Part shown: positions 46,331-55,948 of the stretch, in pieces
How the letters are laid out: every line of letters starts with the position of its first letter
How positions within the stretch are numbered: position 1 is the stretch's first letter
Assembly: GCA_963766725.1 (NCBI GenBank)
Contig: CAVYBK010000006.1
Coordinates: forward strand, 124,001-188,000
Direction: 5' to 3'
Source of the DNA: DATEOR01 sp963766725
GTDB lineage: Bacteria; Actinomycetota; Thermoleophilia; Gaiellales; Gaiellaceae
Length of the DNA: 64,000 nucleotides
Notes under the pieces: generated by a model
The model's input: only the letters and a program-made list of their open reading frames with translations
What the model was told of the DNA's origin: nothing
The model's database searches: none
Program-made: the position numbers and the translations under genes

Positions 46331-47884
46331 ATGGACGCCTATGACGTGATCATCATCGGCACCGGCGCAGGCGGCGGGACGCTCGCCCATCATCTGGCCC
46401 CGTCGGGCAAGAAGATCCTGTTGCTCGAACGCGGGGACTGGCTCCCTCGCGAGCCCCAGAACTGGCTCGCCCAGGACGTCTTCGTCGAGAACCGCTACGT
46501 CTCGGACGACACCTGGTACGACTCCAAGGGCAAGGCGTTCCAGCCGCAAGTGCACTACTTCGTCGGCGGCGCGACGAAGCTCTACGGCGCGGCCCTCTAC
46601 CGCCTTCGCAAGGAGGATTTCGGCGAGCTCAAGCACCACGACGGATTGTCGCCCGCATGGCCGATCTCCTACGACGAGCTCGAGCCGTACTACACGAAGG
46701 CGGAGCAGCTCTACCAGGTTCACGGAGCGCGCGGCGAGGATCCGACCGAGCCGCATGCAAGCGGCGACTACCCGCACCCGGCCGTCTCGCACGAGCCGCG
46801 CATCCAGCAGCTCTCGGACGATCTGGCCGGCGCGGGCTACCACCCGTTTCACGCTCCGTGCGGGATCATGCTCGACGAGTCGAACCCGCCCTACTCGAGG
46901 TGCGTGCGCTGCGCCAACTGCGACGGCTTCCCATGCGCTGTCCACGCGAAGTCGGATGCCGAGGTGATCGCCGTACGCCCAGCGCTCGAGCATCCGAACG
47001 TGACGCTGCTCACCAACGCGAAGGCGGTCAGGCTGGAGACGAACGCGGAGGGCACGGCAGTCACTGGCGTCGTCGTCGAGCACAACGGGGAGACCGAGAC
47101 CTTCGCGAGTGAGATGGTCGTCGTCTCCTGCGGAGCCGCCAACTCGGCGAAGCTCCTGCTCGAGTCTGGGAGCGACAAGCACCCGAACGGGCTCGCGAAC
47201 GCCTCGGATCAGGTCGGGCGAAACTTCATGTTCCACGACAGCACCGCAGTGCTCGCCCTCTCCCGCGAAGAGAACCCGACCGTCTTCCAGAAGACGCTGG
47301 GGCTGAACGATTTCTACTTCGGAGCGGACGACTTCGACTACCCGCTGGGCAACGTCCAGATGGTGGGCAAGTCGCAATCACCCATGTTCCGCGGAGAGAA
47401 GCCAATCGAGACGAAGCTGGCGCCCCAGTTCTCGCTCGACCGTATCGCCCGCCACGCGATCGACTTCTGGCTCTCCACTGAAGACCTGCCCCGGCCCGAC
47501 AACCGCGTCACCGTCGACCGAGAAGGCAAGCTCACCCTGAGCTACACGGAGACGAACGCCGAGGCCAGGAAGCAGCTGTACGGAAAGGTGAAGTCGATCG
47601 TCGGGGATCTGGACATGAACCCGGGACACCTCATCCACCGCTTCGCGTACATGAAGACCGACATCCCGGAGGCCGGCTGCGCCCACCAGGCGGGAACGTG
47701 CCGGTTCGGCTCCGATCCTGCCGACTCGGTGCTGAACACCGATTGCCGCGCGCATGAGCTCGACAACCTCTACGTGGTCGACACGAGCTTCTTCCCCTCC
47801 ATCGGGGCCGTCAATCCGGCGCTGACCGCCATGGCGAACGCGCTCCGCGTCGGCGACCACCTGCTGGAGCGGCTCGCGGCCTGA
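46331..47884 (+). CDS. GMC-family FAD oxidoreductase with Cys4 cluster
   Basis: 517 residues. DVIIIGTGAGGGTLAHHL binds FAD; HYFVGGATKLYGAALYRLR and AHQAGTCRFGSD with VNPALTAMANALRVGD form the GMC C-terminal signature. A compact cysteine group CVRCANCDGFPC (about 191-202) fits metal or Fe-S binding and is shared by a bacterial subgroup that donates electrons to quinone or cytochrome rather than oxygen. Likely substrate is a sugar or alcohol, by context glucose. An AGGAGGT ribosome site precedes its ATG. Confidence 0.88.
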   Translation: MDAYDVIIIGTGAGGGTLAHHLAPSGKKILLLERGDWLPREPQNWLAQDVFVENRYVSDDTWYDSKGKAFQPQVHYFVGGATKLYGAALYRLRKEDFGELKHHDGLSPAWPISYDELEPYYTKAEQLYQVHGARGEDPTEPHASGDYPHPAVSHEPRIQQLSDDLAGAGYHPFHAPCGIMLDESNPPYSRCVRCANCDGFPCAVHAKSDAEVIAVRPALEHPNVTLLTNAKAVRLETNAEGTAVTGVVVEHNGETETFASEMVVVSCGAANSAKLLLESGSDKHPNGLANASDQVGRNFMFHDSTAVLALSREENPTVFQKTLGLNDFYFGADDFDYPLGNVQMVGKSQSPMFRGEKPIETKLAPQFSLDRIARHAIDFWLSTEDLPRPDNRVTVDREGKLTLSYTETNAEARKQLYGKVKSIVGDLDMNPGHLIHRFAYMKTDIPEAGCAHQAGTCRFGSDPADSVLNTDCRAHELDNLYVVDTSFFPSIGAVNPALTAMANALRVGDHLLERLAA

Positions 47885-48796
47885 TGCCGTATGCGCTCCT
47901 TTCGGGTGAACAGATCGAGTTACGCGCCGGTGAGCAGCGAGTCGTCGTCGCCGAGGTCGGTGCCGGCCTCCGCTCCTACACGGTCGGGGACCAGGACGTG
48001 CTCGACGGGTACGCCGCCGACGAGCTGGCGCCGTCCGGGCGCGGGCAGGTGCTCGCCCCATGGCCGAACCGCATCGAGGACGGCGCCTACGAGTTCGGCG
48101 GGGCCCAGCACCAGCTGCCGCTCAACGAGGTCCCGGCGCGAAACGCGATCCACGGACTCGTCCGCTGGTCGGCGTGGTCCGCCGCCGAACACTCGCCCGA
48201 CCGCGTCCTGCTCGAGCACACGCTGCATCCTCAGCCCGGGTATCCGTTCTCGCTCGCGCTCGGAATCGAGTACTCGCTCTCGCAGGACGGCCTTCGCGTG
48301 ACTTCGACCGCCACCAACATCGGGCCCGAGGCCTGCCCGTACGGGTTCGGCATGCACCCGTACCTGACCATGGGCACGGAGAAGGTCGACGAGCTGATCC
48401 TGCGCGCACCCGGCCGAACCGTGCTGACAAACGAACGACCGCGGGATCCCGGTCGGCTCGGAGCCCGTCGAGGGCACCGAGTACGACTTCCGGCGGCCGC
48501 GGCCGATCGGCACGGCGAAACTCGACCACGCCTTCACCGACCTCGAGCGCGACGAGCGACGGCCTCGCGAGCGTCGAGCTCCTCAACCCCGAAGACGAGC
48601 GGTCGCTTCTCCTCTGGCTCGACGACGGCTACCGCTACCTGCAGCTCTTCACCGGAGATCCGCTTCCGGACGTGGCCCGGCGAAGCCTCGCGGTCGAGCC
48701 GATGACCTGCGCGCCGAACGCGTTTCGGACGGGAGACGGCCTGCTCGTGCTCGAGCCAGGCGAAGCGACGACTCGTCGTGGGGGATCCGGGCGTGA
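47884..48796 (+). CDS. galM: Aldose 1-epimerase (frameshifted C-terminal third)
   Basis: MPYALLSGEQIELRAGEQRV, GQVLAPWPNRIEDGAYEF, NAIHGLVRWSAWSA (catalytic His) and YGFGMHPYLTMG (second His) are intact. Later parts lie in other frames after breaks near 48445, 48545 and 48770: KLDHAFTDLERD, LLLWLDDGYRYLQLFTGD and CAPNAFRTGDGLLVLEPGE with SSWGIRA. It interconverts alpha and beta aldose anomers. The ATG overlaps the GMC stop (TGATG) and its TGA overlaps the next GTG. Confidence 0.85.
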
Positions 48797-50049
48797 GCGC
48801 CGACCGTCCACGCGTGCTCATCCTCGGAGGCGGCTTCGCCGGCGTCGGCGCGGCACAGAAGCTCGAGAAGGCGGATGCAGAGGTCGTGCTGGTCGACCGC
48901 CACGACTACCACACCTTCCAGCCGCTCCTCTACCAGCTGGCGACGGGGCTCCTCGAGACGACTGCGGTCGGCCATTCGCTCCGCGACCTGCTCGAGCGCC
49001 AGGAGAACACAAGCATTCACAAGGCAACGGTGAGCGCGATCGACCTCGACGCCCGCGAGGCCACCTTTGCCGAGATCTCGCCGCTCTCCTACGACTACCT
49101 CGTCCTCGGCCTCGGCGCGGAGGTCAACTTCTTCGGGACCGACGGAGCAGAGGACCACGCCTTCCCGATGTACACACTGCCGAACGCCGTGCGCCTCAAG
49201 GATCACCTCCTCGAGCGCTGGGAGGCCGCCGAGCGCGACCCGAGCCTAGTCGAGGACGGTGCGCTGAACGTTGTCATCGTCGGGGGCGGCCCGACCGGAG
49301 TTGAGACGGCAGGAGCCGTCGCGGAGCTCTACCGCGCCGACTTCGCCAAGGACTACCCGTCGCTTCCGCAGGAGCAGGCGCGCATAACCCTGGTCGAGGC
49401 CGGGCCCGAGCTCTTCTCCATGTTCAAGCCGAAGATCCGCGAGTACACGGCCAAGGCTCTGACCGATCGCACGGTCGAGGTCAAGACCGGGGCGATGGTC
49501 TCATCAGTCTCACCGACACGCGTGACGCTGAAGTCCGGGGAGGAGCTGAAGGCGCACACCCTGGTCTGGGGCGCCGGCCTGCAGGGGAACCGGCTCGTGC
49601 AGACGCTCGGGCTCGAGCTGCAGCGCGGCAATCGCATCGCCGTCGGACCCGATCTGACGCTGCCCGACCGCCCCGAGGTCTATGCGCTCGGCGACATCGC
49701 GGCGATCATGGACGAGAAGACCCAGCAGGTCCTTCCCCAGCTCGGTTCCGTCGGCCTTCAGTCAGGGGAGCACGCCGGGGAGTCGATCGCTCACCGCATC
49801 GCGGGCAAGAAGACCAAGCCGTTCAAGTACAAGGACAAGGGGACGATGGCGGCGATCGGGCGCCGGGCCGCGGTCGTACAGATGCTCGGCGGGCGCACGA
49901 TGACCGGAACGAAGGCGCAGCTCGCGTGGGCCACGGTGCACCTTGCCCTCCTGCCCACGAACGAAGACCGAGCGAAGGCCGTCGTGGACTGGGCGGGGGC
50001 GACGTTCTCGCACCAGCGGGCCGGGCGGATCACCGTGGAAAACGAGTAG
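48793..50049 (+). CDS. ndh: Type II NADH dehydrogenase (NDH-2)
   Basis: A 418-residue flavoprotein: RPRVLILGGGFAGVGAAQKL (FAD), FQPLLYQLATGLLETT, a second nucleotide site VIVGGGPTGVETAGAVAEL (about 158) and ALGDIAAIMDEK with QLGSVGLQSGEHAG at the C-terminus. NDH-2 oxidises NADH and reduces the membrane quinone without proton pumping. The GTG overlaps the epimerase TGA. Placement just before cydAB makes a complete NADH-to-oxygen chain. I chose this GTG over an upstream one (48778). Confidence 0.9.
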   Translation: MSADRPRVLILGGGFAGVGAAQKLEKADAEVVLVDRHDYHTFQPLLYQLATGLLETTAVGHSLRDLLERQENTSIHKATVSAIDLDAREATFAEISPLSYDYLVLGLGAEVNFFGTDGAEDHAFPMYTLPNAVRLKDHLLERWEAAERDPSLVEDGALNVVIVGGGPTGVETAGAVAELYRADFAKDYPSLPQEQARITLVEAGPELFSMFKPKIREYTAKALTDRTVEVKTGAMVSSVSPTRVTLKSGEELKAHTLVWGAGLQGNRLVQTLGLELQRGNRIAVGPDLTLPDRPEVYALGDIAAIMDEKTQQVLPQLGSVGLQSGEHAGESIAHRIAGKKTKPFKYKDKGTMAAIGRRAAVVQMLGGRTMTGTKAQLAWATVHLALLPTNEDRAKAVVDWAGATFSHQRAGRITVENE

Positions 50050-50052
50050 CCC

Positions 50053-51447
50053 ATGACACTGGCGTCGGTTGTCGATCTCGCGCGCTTGCAGTTCGCGACC
50101 ACTTCGATCTACCACTTCTTCTTCGTGCCGCTGACGCTGGGGCTGGGACCGCTCGTCGCGATCATGCAGACGATCTGGCACCGGACCGGGAACGAGAGCT
50201 GGCTGCGGCTGACCCGCTTCTTCGGAACGCTGTTCCTGATCAACTTCGCGATCGGCGTCGCGACCGGCCTGGTCCAGGAGTTCGAGTTCGGGATGAACTG
50301 GTCGGTGTACTCGCGGTTCGTCGGCAACGTCTTCGGTGCCCCGCTCGCCATGGAGGGCCTGGGCGCGTTCGCCCTCGAGGCCACCTTCCTCGGCCTGTGG
50401 ATCTTTGGCTGGAACCGCCTCTCGCCGCGCCTCCATCTGGCGACGCTGTGGATCGCAGTGCTCGGCACTTGGATGTCTGGCTACTTCATCCTCGTCGCGA
50501 ACTCGTGGATGCAGCAGCCGGTCGGGTACAAGATCGTCGACGGCGAGGCGCAGCTGACGAGCGTCTCGGCGCTCCTGTCGAACGGGTTCGCGCTTCGCGC
50601 GTACGTGCACACGATTCTCGCGGGATTGATCTTCGGGTCGATCGTGATGTTCGGCATCTGCTGCTGGCACTTCCTCCGCGGCCGCGAGGTCGACCTTTTC
50701 CGGAGCGCCGCGAAGCTTGCGCTGATCGTCGCGGTTCCGGCGACGCTGCTGCAGCTCGTGGTCGGCAACCGCTTCGGAGAGGCGGTCACGAGCGCCCAGG
50801 GCATGAAGATCGCCGCCTCGGAGGCGCAGTGGAACACGTGCCAGCCGTGCGGCTTCTCGGTCTTTCAGATCGGCGGCTTCACGGCGGATGACCAGACGCC
50901 GAAGTTCGCGATCACGGTCCCGAGGCTCCTGTCCTACATGGCCACCGGCTCTTTCGACGGCCAGGTGCAAGGCCTCAACCAGCTCCAGCAGCAGGAGCAG
51001 CGCGCGTACGGCCGCGACAACTACATGCCGAATGTCAGGGTCATCTACTGGTCGATGCGGGTGATGGCGTTCGCAGGCGTCCTGATGTTCCTGGTCGCCG
51101 CTGTCGGTGCGTGGCTCTTCCGGAAAAGGAAACTCGAGCGGGCGCGCTGGTTCTTGTGGACGGCGATCGTGGCGATGGCCCTGCCCTACATCGCGGCAAC
51201 CGCGGGCTGGATCCTCACCGAGATGGGACGCCAGCCCTGGATCGTGCAGGGCCTGCTGAAGACGGCTGACGCCAACTCGCCGAGCGTCAGCACGACCTGG
51301 CTTGCAATCAGTCTCGCGTTCTTCATCACGCTCTACGTCGCGCTCCTCGTCGTCGACATCTGGCTCATGCGGCGGTACGCGCGTCTCGATGCGTCGGCCG
51401 ATCCCGAGGGCGACGCGCCGGCGGCCGCTCCGGCGGTGGGCTACTGA
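50053..51447 (+). CDS. cydA: Cytochrome bd ubiquinol oxidase subunit I
   Basis: 464 residues with nine or so membrane helices. IYHFFFVPLTLGLGP holds the b595 His; GWNRLSPRLHLATLW, NGFALRAYVHTILAGL hold further axial residues. The quinol loop is the short type, reading KFAITVPRLLSYMATGSFDG then QGLNQL and lacking a long insertion. bd oxidases reduce oxygen with high affinity and without proton pumping. ATG starts 3 bases after the ndh stop. Part of cydABDC. Confidence 0.95.
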   Translation: MTLASVVDLARLQFATTSIYHFFFVPLTLGLGPLVAIMQTIWHRTGNESWLRLTRFFGTLFLINFAIGVATGLVQEFEFGMNWSVYSRFVGNVFGAPLAMEGLGAFALEATFLGLWIFGWNRLSPRLHLATLWIAVLGTWMSGYFILVANSWMQQPVGYKIVDGEAQLTSVSALLSNGFALRAYVHTILAGLIFGSIVMFGICCWHFLRGREVDLFRSAAKLALIVAVPATLLQLVVGNRFGEAVTSAQGMKIAASEAQWNTCQPCGFSVFQIGGFTADDQTPKFAITVPRLLSYMATGSFDGQVQGLNQLQQQEQRAYGRDNYMPNVRVIYWSMRVMAFAGVLMFLVAAVGAWLFRKRKLERARWFLWTAIVAMALPYIAATAGWILTEMGRQPWIVQGLLKTADANSPSVSTTWLAISLAFFITLYVALLVVDIWLMRRYARLDASADPEGDAPAAAPAVGY

Positions 51448-52493
51448 TGGATCTCGAGTCCCTCTGGTTCGGGATCATCGTCTTTTTCTGGTCGGCCTAC
51501 TTCCTGCTCGAAGGCTTCGACTTCGGGGTCGGCATGCTGCTCCCCTTCGTGCCAAAGAACGAGGCCGAGCGAAACGTGCAGATCGAGACGATCGGCCCCG
51601 TCTGGGACGGGAACGAGGTCTGGCTCGTCATTGCCGGCGCGGCGACGTTCGCCGCGTTCCCCGCCTGGTACGCGTCGATGTTCTCGGGCTTCTACCTCGC
51701 GCTCCTGCTCGTGCTCTTCTTCCTCATCATCCGCGTGCTCTCGTTCGAGTGGCGCGCGAAGAGCACGAGCCCAGGCTGGCGCGCGGTCTGGCTCTCGGCC
51801 AACGCGGTAGGGAGCTACGGCGCCGCGCTCATCTGGGGCGTCGGCCTCGCCAGCCTGCTGTACGGCGTGCCGCTCGACTCCGACGGCGACTTCACCGGCA
51901 CCTTCTGGGATCTCTTCAGCCCTTACAGCGTGCTCGCCGGGATCACGTTCATCGCTCTCTTCGCCTTCCACGGGGCCACCTTCCTCACGCTGAGGACGAC
52001 GGGCGCGCTCCTCGAGCGTGTCGCCGCGAGGGCGCGTGTCCTCTCGATCCCGGCTCTCGTGCTCGGCGCGGCCTTCCTCGCGACGACGGTCGGCGTCGCC
52101 ATGCACCGAAACGACAAGGATCTCTTTCCGCCCGTCCTTCCAGCGGCGCTGGGGGTCGCCGCTCTCCTGCTCGCAGCGATCTTGGTCCGCGGACGATCGG
52201 GCTGGGCGTTCGTCATGACCGCGCTCGGGACGGTGCTAACTGTCGTCACCCTCTTCACGAGCCTCTACCCACGGGTCATGGTCTCCGACCCGACGTTCGG
52301 CAACAGCCTCACGGTCGAGAACGCGTCATCGGCTCATTACACGCTCGCAGTGCTGAGCGTCGTCGCACTCATCACCATGCCGATCGTCCTCCTCTACCAG
52401 GCCTGGGCGTATCGCGTCTTCCGGCACCGACTCGGCGGCGACGAGCCTGCGTCGACGCCGGCGGCTCCGGTGAGCACACAACCCGAGGTCTAG
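51447..52493 (+). CDS. cydB: Cytochrome bd oxidase subunit II
   Basis: 348 residues, eight helices. ESLWFGIIVFFWSAYFLLEG with FDFGVGMLLPF, RNVQIETIGPVWDGNEVWLV and a GPVWDGNEVW signature are typical. Starts with an ATG overlapping the cydA TGA. Dimer partner of cydA; no cydX-like small gene lies between cydB and cydD. Confidence 0.95.
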   Translation: MDLESLWFGIIVFFWSAYFLLEGFDFGVGMLLPFVPKNEAERNVQIETIGPVWDGNEVWLVIAGAATFAAFPAWYASMFSGFYLALLLVLFFLIIRVLSFEWRAKSTSPGWRAVWLSANAVGSYGAALIWGVGLASLLYGVPLDSDGDFTGTFWDLFSPYSVLAGITFIALFAFHGATFLTLRTTGALLERVAARARVLSIPALVLGAAFLATTVGVAMHRNDKDLFPPVLPAALGVAALLLAAILVRGRSGWAFVMTALGTVLTVVTLFTSLYPRVMVSDPTFGNSLTVENASSAHYTLAVLSVVALITMPIVLLYQAWAYRVFRHRLGGDEPASTPAAPVSTQPEV

Positions 52494-52496
52494 CCG

Positions 52497-54170
52497 GTGC
52501 GCGGACTCGACCCACGCCTCGTCCGGCGGGCCCGGCCGGTGCGTTCGATGCTCGCCGCGGACGCGGCGCTGGGTCTCGTCGCGGCGCTGCTCGTCATCGC
52601 CCAGGCCGTCCTGATCGCGCGCGTCGCGGCGGAGGCCTTCGGCGGAGCCTCGCTCGGTGACGTCACGGTACCGCTCGCGCTCCTCATTGTGGCGGTAGTC
52701 GGCCGCGCGGCCGGCGCGTGGGGCTTCGAGGTCGTCGGGCGGCGGGCGGCCACAAACGTCCAATCGCAGCTCCGCAACGAGCTCGTGGAGAAGCGGCTCC
52801 GGAGCCGGCCGGCGGCTCTCGACGGGGCGGAGAGCGCCGAGCTCGCGACGATCGCGGTCTCGGGGGTCGACGCGCTCGAGACAACGTTCGCCCGCTACAT
52901 CCCCCAGGTCGTCCTCGCGGCCGTCGTCCCGGTCGCCGTCCTCGCCGTGGTCGCCTCCATCGACCTGGTCTCCGCCGGCGTCATGCTGCTCACGCTTCCG
53001 CTCGTGCCCGTCTTCATGTGGCTCGTTGGGCGGCACACGGAGCGTCGTGCGCGCGAGCGCTGGCACGCGCTCTCCTTCCTCGCCGGCCACTTCCTGGACG
53101 TCGTTCGCGGCCTGCCGACCCTGCGCGCCTTCAACCGTGGCGAGCCCCAGGTGGAGCGGATCTCGGAAGTCGGCGACCGCTACCGGCGCGCGACGATGGG
53201 GACTCTCCGCATCGCCTTCCTCTCGGGAGCCGTGTTGGAGCTCATGGCCACGCTCGGTATCGCCCTCGTCGCAGTCACGGTCGGCGTCCGGCTCGTCAGC
53301 GGCGGGATGGCGTTCGAGGCTGCACTGACCGTCCTCGTCCTCTCGCCGGAGCTCTACCTGCCGCTGAGGAACCTCGCGGCGCAGTTCCACGCGGGCGCGG
53401 ACGGGCTCGCCGTCGCGTCAAGGCTCCTCGACCTCGTCGAGGCCTCAGAACCACTCGCGCGCGGGGGCGGGCTGGCGCCGAGCCCGCGTGAGGCGGCCGT
53501 CCGGCTCGAGGGAGTCTCCTTCTCCTATCCGGGGCGGCCGGGAAACGTGCTGAGCTCCCTCGACCTCGAGCTCCGGCCGGGAGAGACCGTCGCGCTTGTC
53601 GGGTCGAGCGGAGCCGGAAAGAGCACGGTCGCCTCCCTACTCCTCCTCTTGGCGCAACCTTCTTCGGGGCGCGTGACCGCCGGAGGGGTGGATCTCGCGG
53701 AATGCGACCCGGAGACTTGGCGGGCGCACCTTGCCTGGGTTCCGCAGTACCCGACTCTCTTCCAGGGCACCGTGGCGAAAAACATCGCGCTCGGCGATCC
53801 CGCCGCCGGCGAGGCGCGCATCCGCGCCGCCGCGGAGCTCGCGGGAGCCGATGAGTTCATCCGCCGGCTCCCCGACGGTTTCGGGACCATTGTCGGCGAC
53901 GGGGGGCGGGCGCTTTCCGCGGGTGAGCGGCGGCGGATTGCGATCGCCCGCGCGTTTCTCCGCGATGCGCCGCTCGTGATCCTCGACGAGCCGACTGCGA
54001 ATCTCGACCAGGAGGGTGCGGAAGTTGTCGGCAGCGCGCTCGCGCGGCTCGGGCAGGGGCGGACCGTACTCCTGATCGCACACGACGACGAGATGGTTCG
54101 ACACGCCGACCGGACCGTGCGGCTCTTCGGCGGCCGGATCGCCGAGGCCAAGGAGGCGAGAGCGGCCTGA
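52497..54170 (+). CDS. cydD: ABC exporter subunit CydD
   Basis: 557 residues: six-helix export domain (LGLVAALLVIAQAVLIARV; VPVAVLAVVASIDLVSAGVM) and an ATPase with Walker A GSSGAGKSTVASL, Q-loop PQYPTLFQG, signature LSAGERRRIAIARAF and Walker B PLVILDEPTANLD. CydDC exports glutathione/cysteine or heme and is needed to assemble cytochrome bd. GTG start 3 bases after the cydB stop. Confidence 0.92.
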   Translation: MRGLDPRLVRRARPVRSMLAADAALGLVAALLVIAQAVLIARVAAEAFGGASLGDVTVPLALLIVAVVGRAAGAWGFEVVGRRAATNVQSQLRNELVEKRLRSRPAALDGAESAELATIAVSGVDALETTFARYIPQVVLAAVVPVAVLAVVASIDLVSAGVMLLTLPLVPVFMWLVGRHTERRARERWHALSFLAGHFLDVVRGLPTLRAFNRGEPQVERISEVGDRYRRATMGTLRIAFLSGAVLELMATLGIALVAVTVGVRLVSGGMAFEAALTVLVLSPELYLPLRNLAAQFHAGADGLAVASRLLDLVEASEPLARGGGLAPSPREAAVRLEGVSFSYPGRPGNVLSSLDLELRPGETVALVGSSGAGKSTVASLLLLLAQPSSGRVTAGGVDLAECDPETWRAHLAWVPQYPTLFQGTVAKNIALGDPAAGEARIRAAAELAGADEFIRRLPDGFGTIVGDGGRALSAGERRRIAIARAFLRDAPLVILDEPTANLDQEGAEVVGSALARLGQGRTVLLIAHDDEMVRHADRTVRLFGGRIAEAKEARAA

Positions 54171-55834
54171 TGAGCACGTTGCGACGATTACTCGCGCTCG
54201 CGGGGATGCCGGCCCGGCGGGTCGGCCTCTCTGTCCTCCTCGGTGCGCTCGCGGTCGGCTTCGGCATCGCGCTCATGGCGACCGCGGGGTATCTCATCTC
54301 GCGAGCTGCCGAGCATCCGCCGATCCTGTCGCTGACCGTGACGATCGTCCTCGTGCGCTTTTTCGGGCTGGCGCGGCCGATCGCGCGTTACCTCGAGCGC
54401 CTCGCTTCGCACGACCTCGCTCTGCGGGCGCTCGCCAGGATTCGCGCCCGCTTCTACGCCCGCATCGAGCCGCTGGCCCCCGCCGAGCTCGGCGCATTCC
54501 GCCGCGGGGATCTCCTCTCCCGCATGGTCGGGGATGTTGACACTCTCCAGGGTCTCTACCTCCGCGGGGTCGGGCCGCCGCTCGTCGCTGTCCTGACGGG
54601 AGCCGCATGCGTCGTCGCGACCGCAATCGTCCTGCCCGAAGCCGCCGCGATTCTCGCTATGGGTCTCATCGTCGGCGGAATCGCCGTCCCCGCGCTCGCC
54701 GCGTACCTCGGCCGGGCGGCGGGACGGCGCCAGGCCGCGGCGAGGGGCGAGCTCAGCGCATTGCTCGTGGAACTCTTGCGCGGAGCGCCCGAGCTCGTGG
54801 TGTACGGGCGCGACCGCGACACGATGGCTCGCGTGCATGAAGCGGACGCCGAGCTCGCTCGCCTGGGCCGGCGCGATGCGCTCACCGCAGGTCTCGCCGA
54901 GGCGCTTTCCGTCCTCGTCGCCGGACTGACGGCGGCGGGCGTCCTCGCGGTGGCCGTTTCGGCGCACGACGCCGGTGCGCTCGACCGCGTGCTCGTGGCG
55001 ACCCTCGCCCTTCTGGCCCTCGCGTCCTTCGAAGCCGTCGCGCCGTTGCCCGGGACGGCGCGTGAGCTTGCCTCCCTGCTCGCCTCCGGGCGGCGGATCC
55101 TCGAGCTGACGGACCGCGCTCCGCAAATCGCCGACCCGCCGCGCCCGGCGCCTCCGCCTGAGTCCGCGACCGTCGCTCTCGAGTCCGCGACGGCCCGCTA
55201 CGCAGACGAGGAGGAGCCCGCGCTCAGCGGCGTCGACCTGCGGCTCGATCCAGGAAGGCGAGTCGCGCTCGTGGGGCCGAGCGGGGCGGGGAAGACGACC
55301 GTCGTCAACCTCCTCCTCCGCTTCCTCGATCCGGAGGAAGGTCGCGTGACCCTGGCGGGACGGGATCTGCGCGAGTACCGGCAGGAGGACGTCCGGCGCA
55401 CGTTCGCCCTCGCCGGCCAGGAAGCGCACGTCTTCGACTCGACGATCCGCGAGAACCTGCGTCTCGCGCGCCCCGCTGCGTCCGAGAATGAGCTTCACGA
55501 TGTGCTCGATCGCGTCCGCCTGGCGGAGTGGGTCGCCGGCCTTCCTGACGGGATCGACACTCGCGTGGGCGAGGAGGGGACGGAGCTCTCGGGCGGTCAG
55601 CGTCAGCGCGTCGTTCTGGCCCGTGCGCTGCTCGCGGACGCGCCCGTGCTGGTCCTGGACGAGCCGACCGCCCACCTCGACCCGGCGACCGCCGAGGCCC
55701 TCATGGACGATGTCCTCGGCGCCGCCGAGGAGCGAACGGTGCTCCTCATCACGCATCGGCAGGAAGGTCTCGCCCGGATGGACGAGGTGCACACCCTCGC
55801 TTACGGACGGACAAGCGTTGAGTGCCGGGGGTGA
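54170..55834 (+). CDS. cydC: ABC exporter subunit CydC
   Basis: 554 residues: export domain with GIALMATAGYLISRAAEHPP and LALRALARIRARFYARIEPL, then an ATPase with GPSGAGKTTVVNLL, LSGGQRQRVVLARALL and PVLVLDEPTAHLD. The pair works as a heterodimer with CydD. The ATG overlaps the preceding TGA. The TGA at 55832-55834 falls within the convergent tRNA-Leu gene (55823-55905), so about 12 bases are shared. Last gene of the operon. Confidence 0.92.
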   Translation: MSTLRRLLALAGMPARRVGLSVLLGALAVGFGIALMATAGYLISRAAEHPPILSLTVTIVLVRFFGLARPIARYLERLASHDLALRALARIRARFYARIEPLAPAELGAFRRGDLLSRMVGDVDTLQGLYLRGVGPPLVAVLTGAACVVATAIVLPEAAAILAMGLIVGGIAVPALAAYLGRAAGRRQAAARGELSALLVELLRGAPELVVYGRDRDTMARVHEADAELARLGRRDALTAGLAEALSVLVAGLTAAGVLAVAVSAHDAGALDRVLVATLALLALASFEAVAPLPGTARELASLLASGRRILELTDRAPQIADPPRPAPPPESATVALESATARYADEEEPALSGVDLRLDPGRRVALVGPSGAGKTTVVNLLLRFLDPEEGRVTLAGRDLREYRQEDVRRTFALAGQEAHVFDSTIRENLRLARPAASENELHDVLDRVRLAEWVAGLPDGIDTRVGEEGTELSGGQRQRVVLARALLADAPVLVLDEPTAHLDPATAEALMDDVLGAAEERTVLLITHRQEGLARMDEVHTLAYGRTSVECRG

Positions 55835-55905
55835 GAGTCGAACTCACACGCCCTTGCGGGCAGGGGATTTTAAGTCCCCCGCGTCTACCGTTCCGCCACC
55901 CCGGC
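55823..55905 (-). tRNA. tRNA-Leu (TAA anticodon)
   Basis: Reverse strand of 83 bases with acceptor GCCGGGG/CCCCGGC, an anticodon arm GGGGACTTAAAATCCCC with TAA, a long variable arm (TGCCCGCAAGGGCG) typical of class II tRNA, and T arm GTGAGTTCGACTCTCAC. CCA is not encoded. Its 3' end overlaps the last codons of cydC. Confidence 0.95.
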
Positions 55906-55948
55906 GGGTCGGCTCAGCGCAAGTGTAAGGGCGGGCCCGACAGGATTC

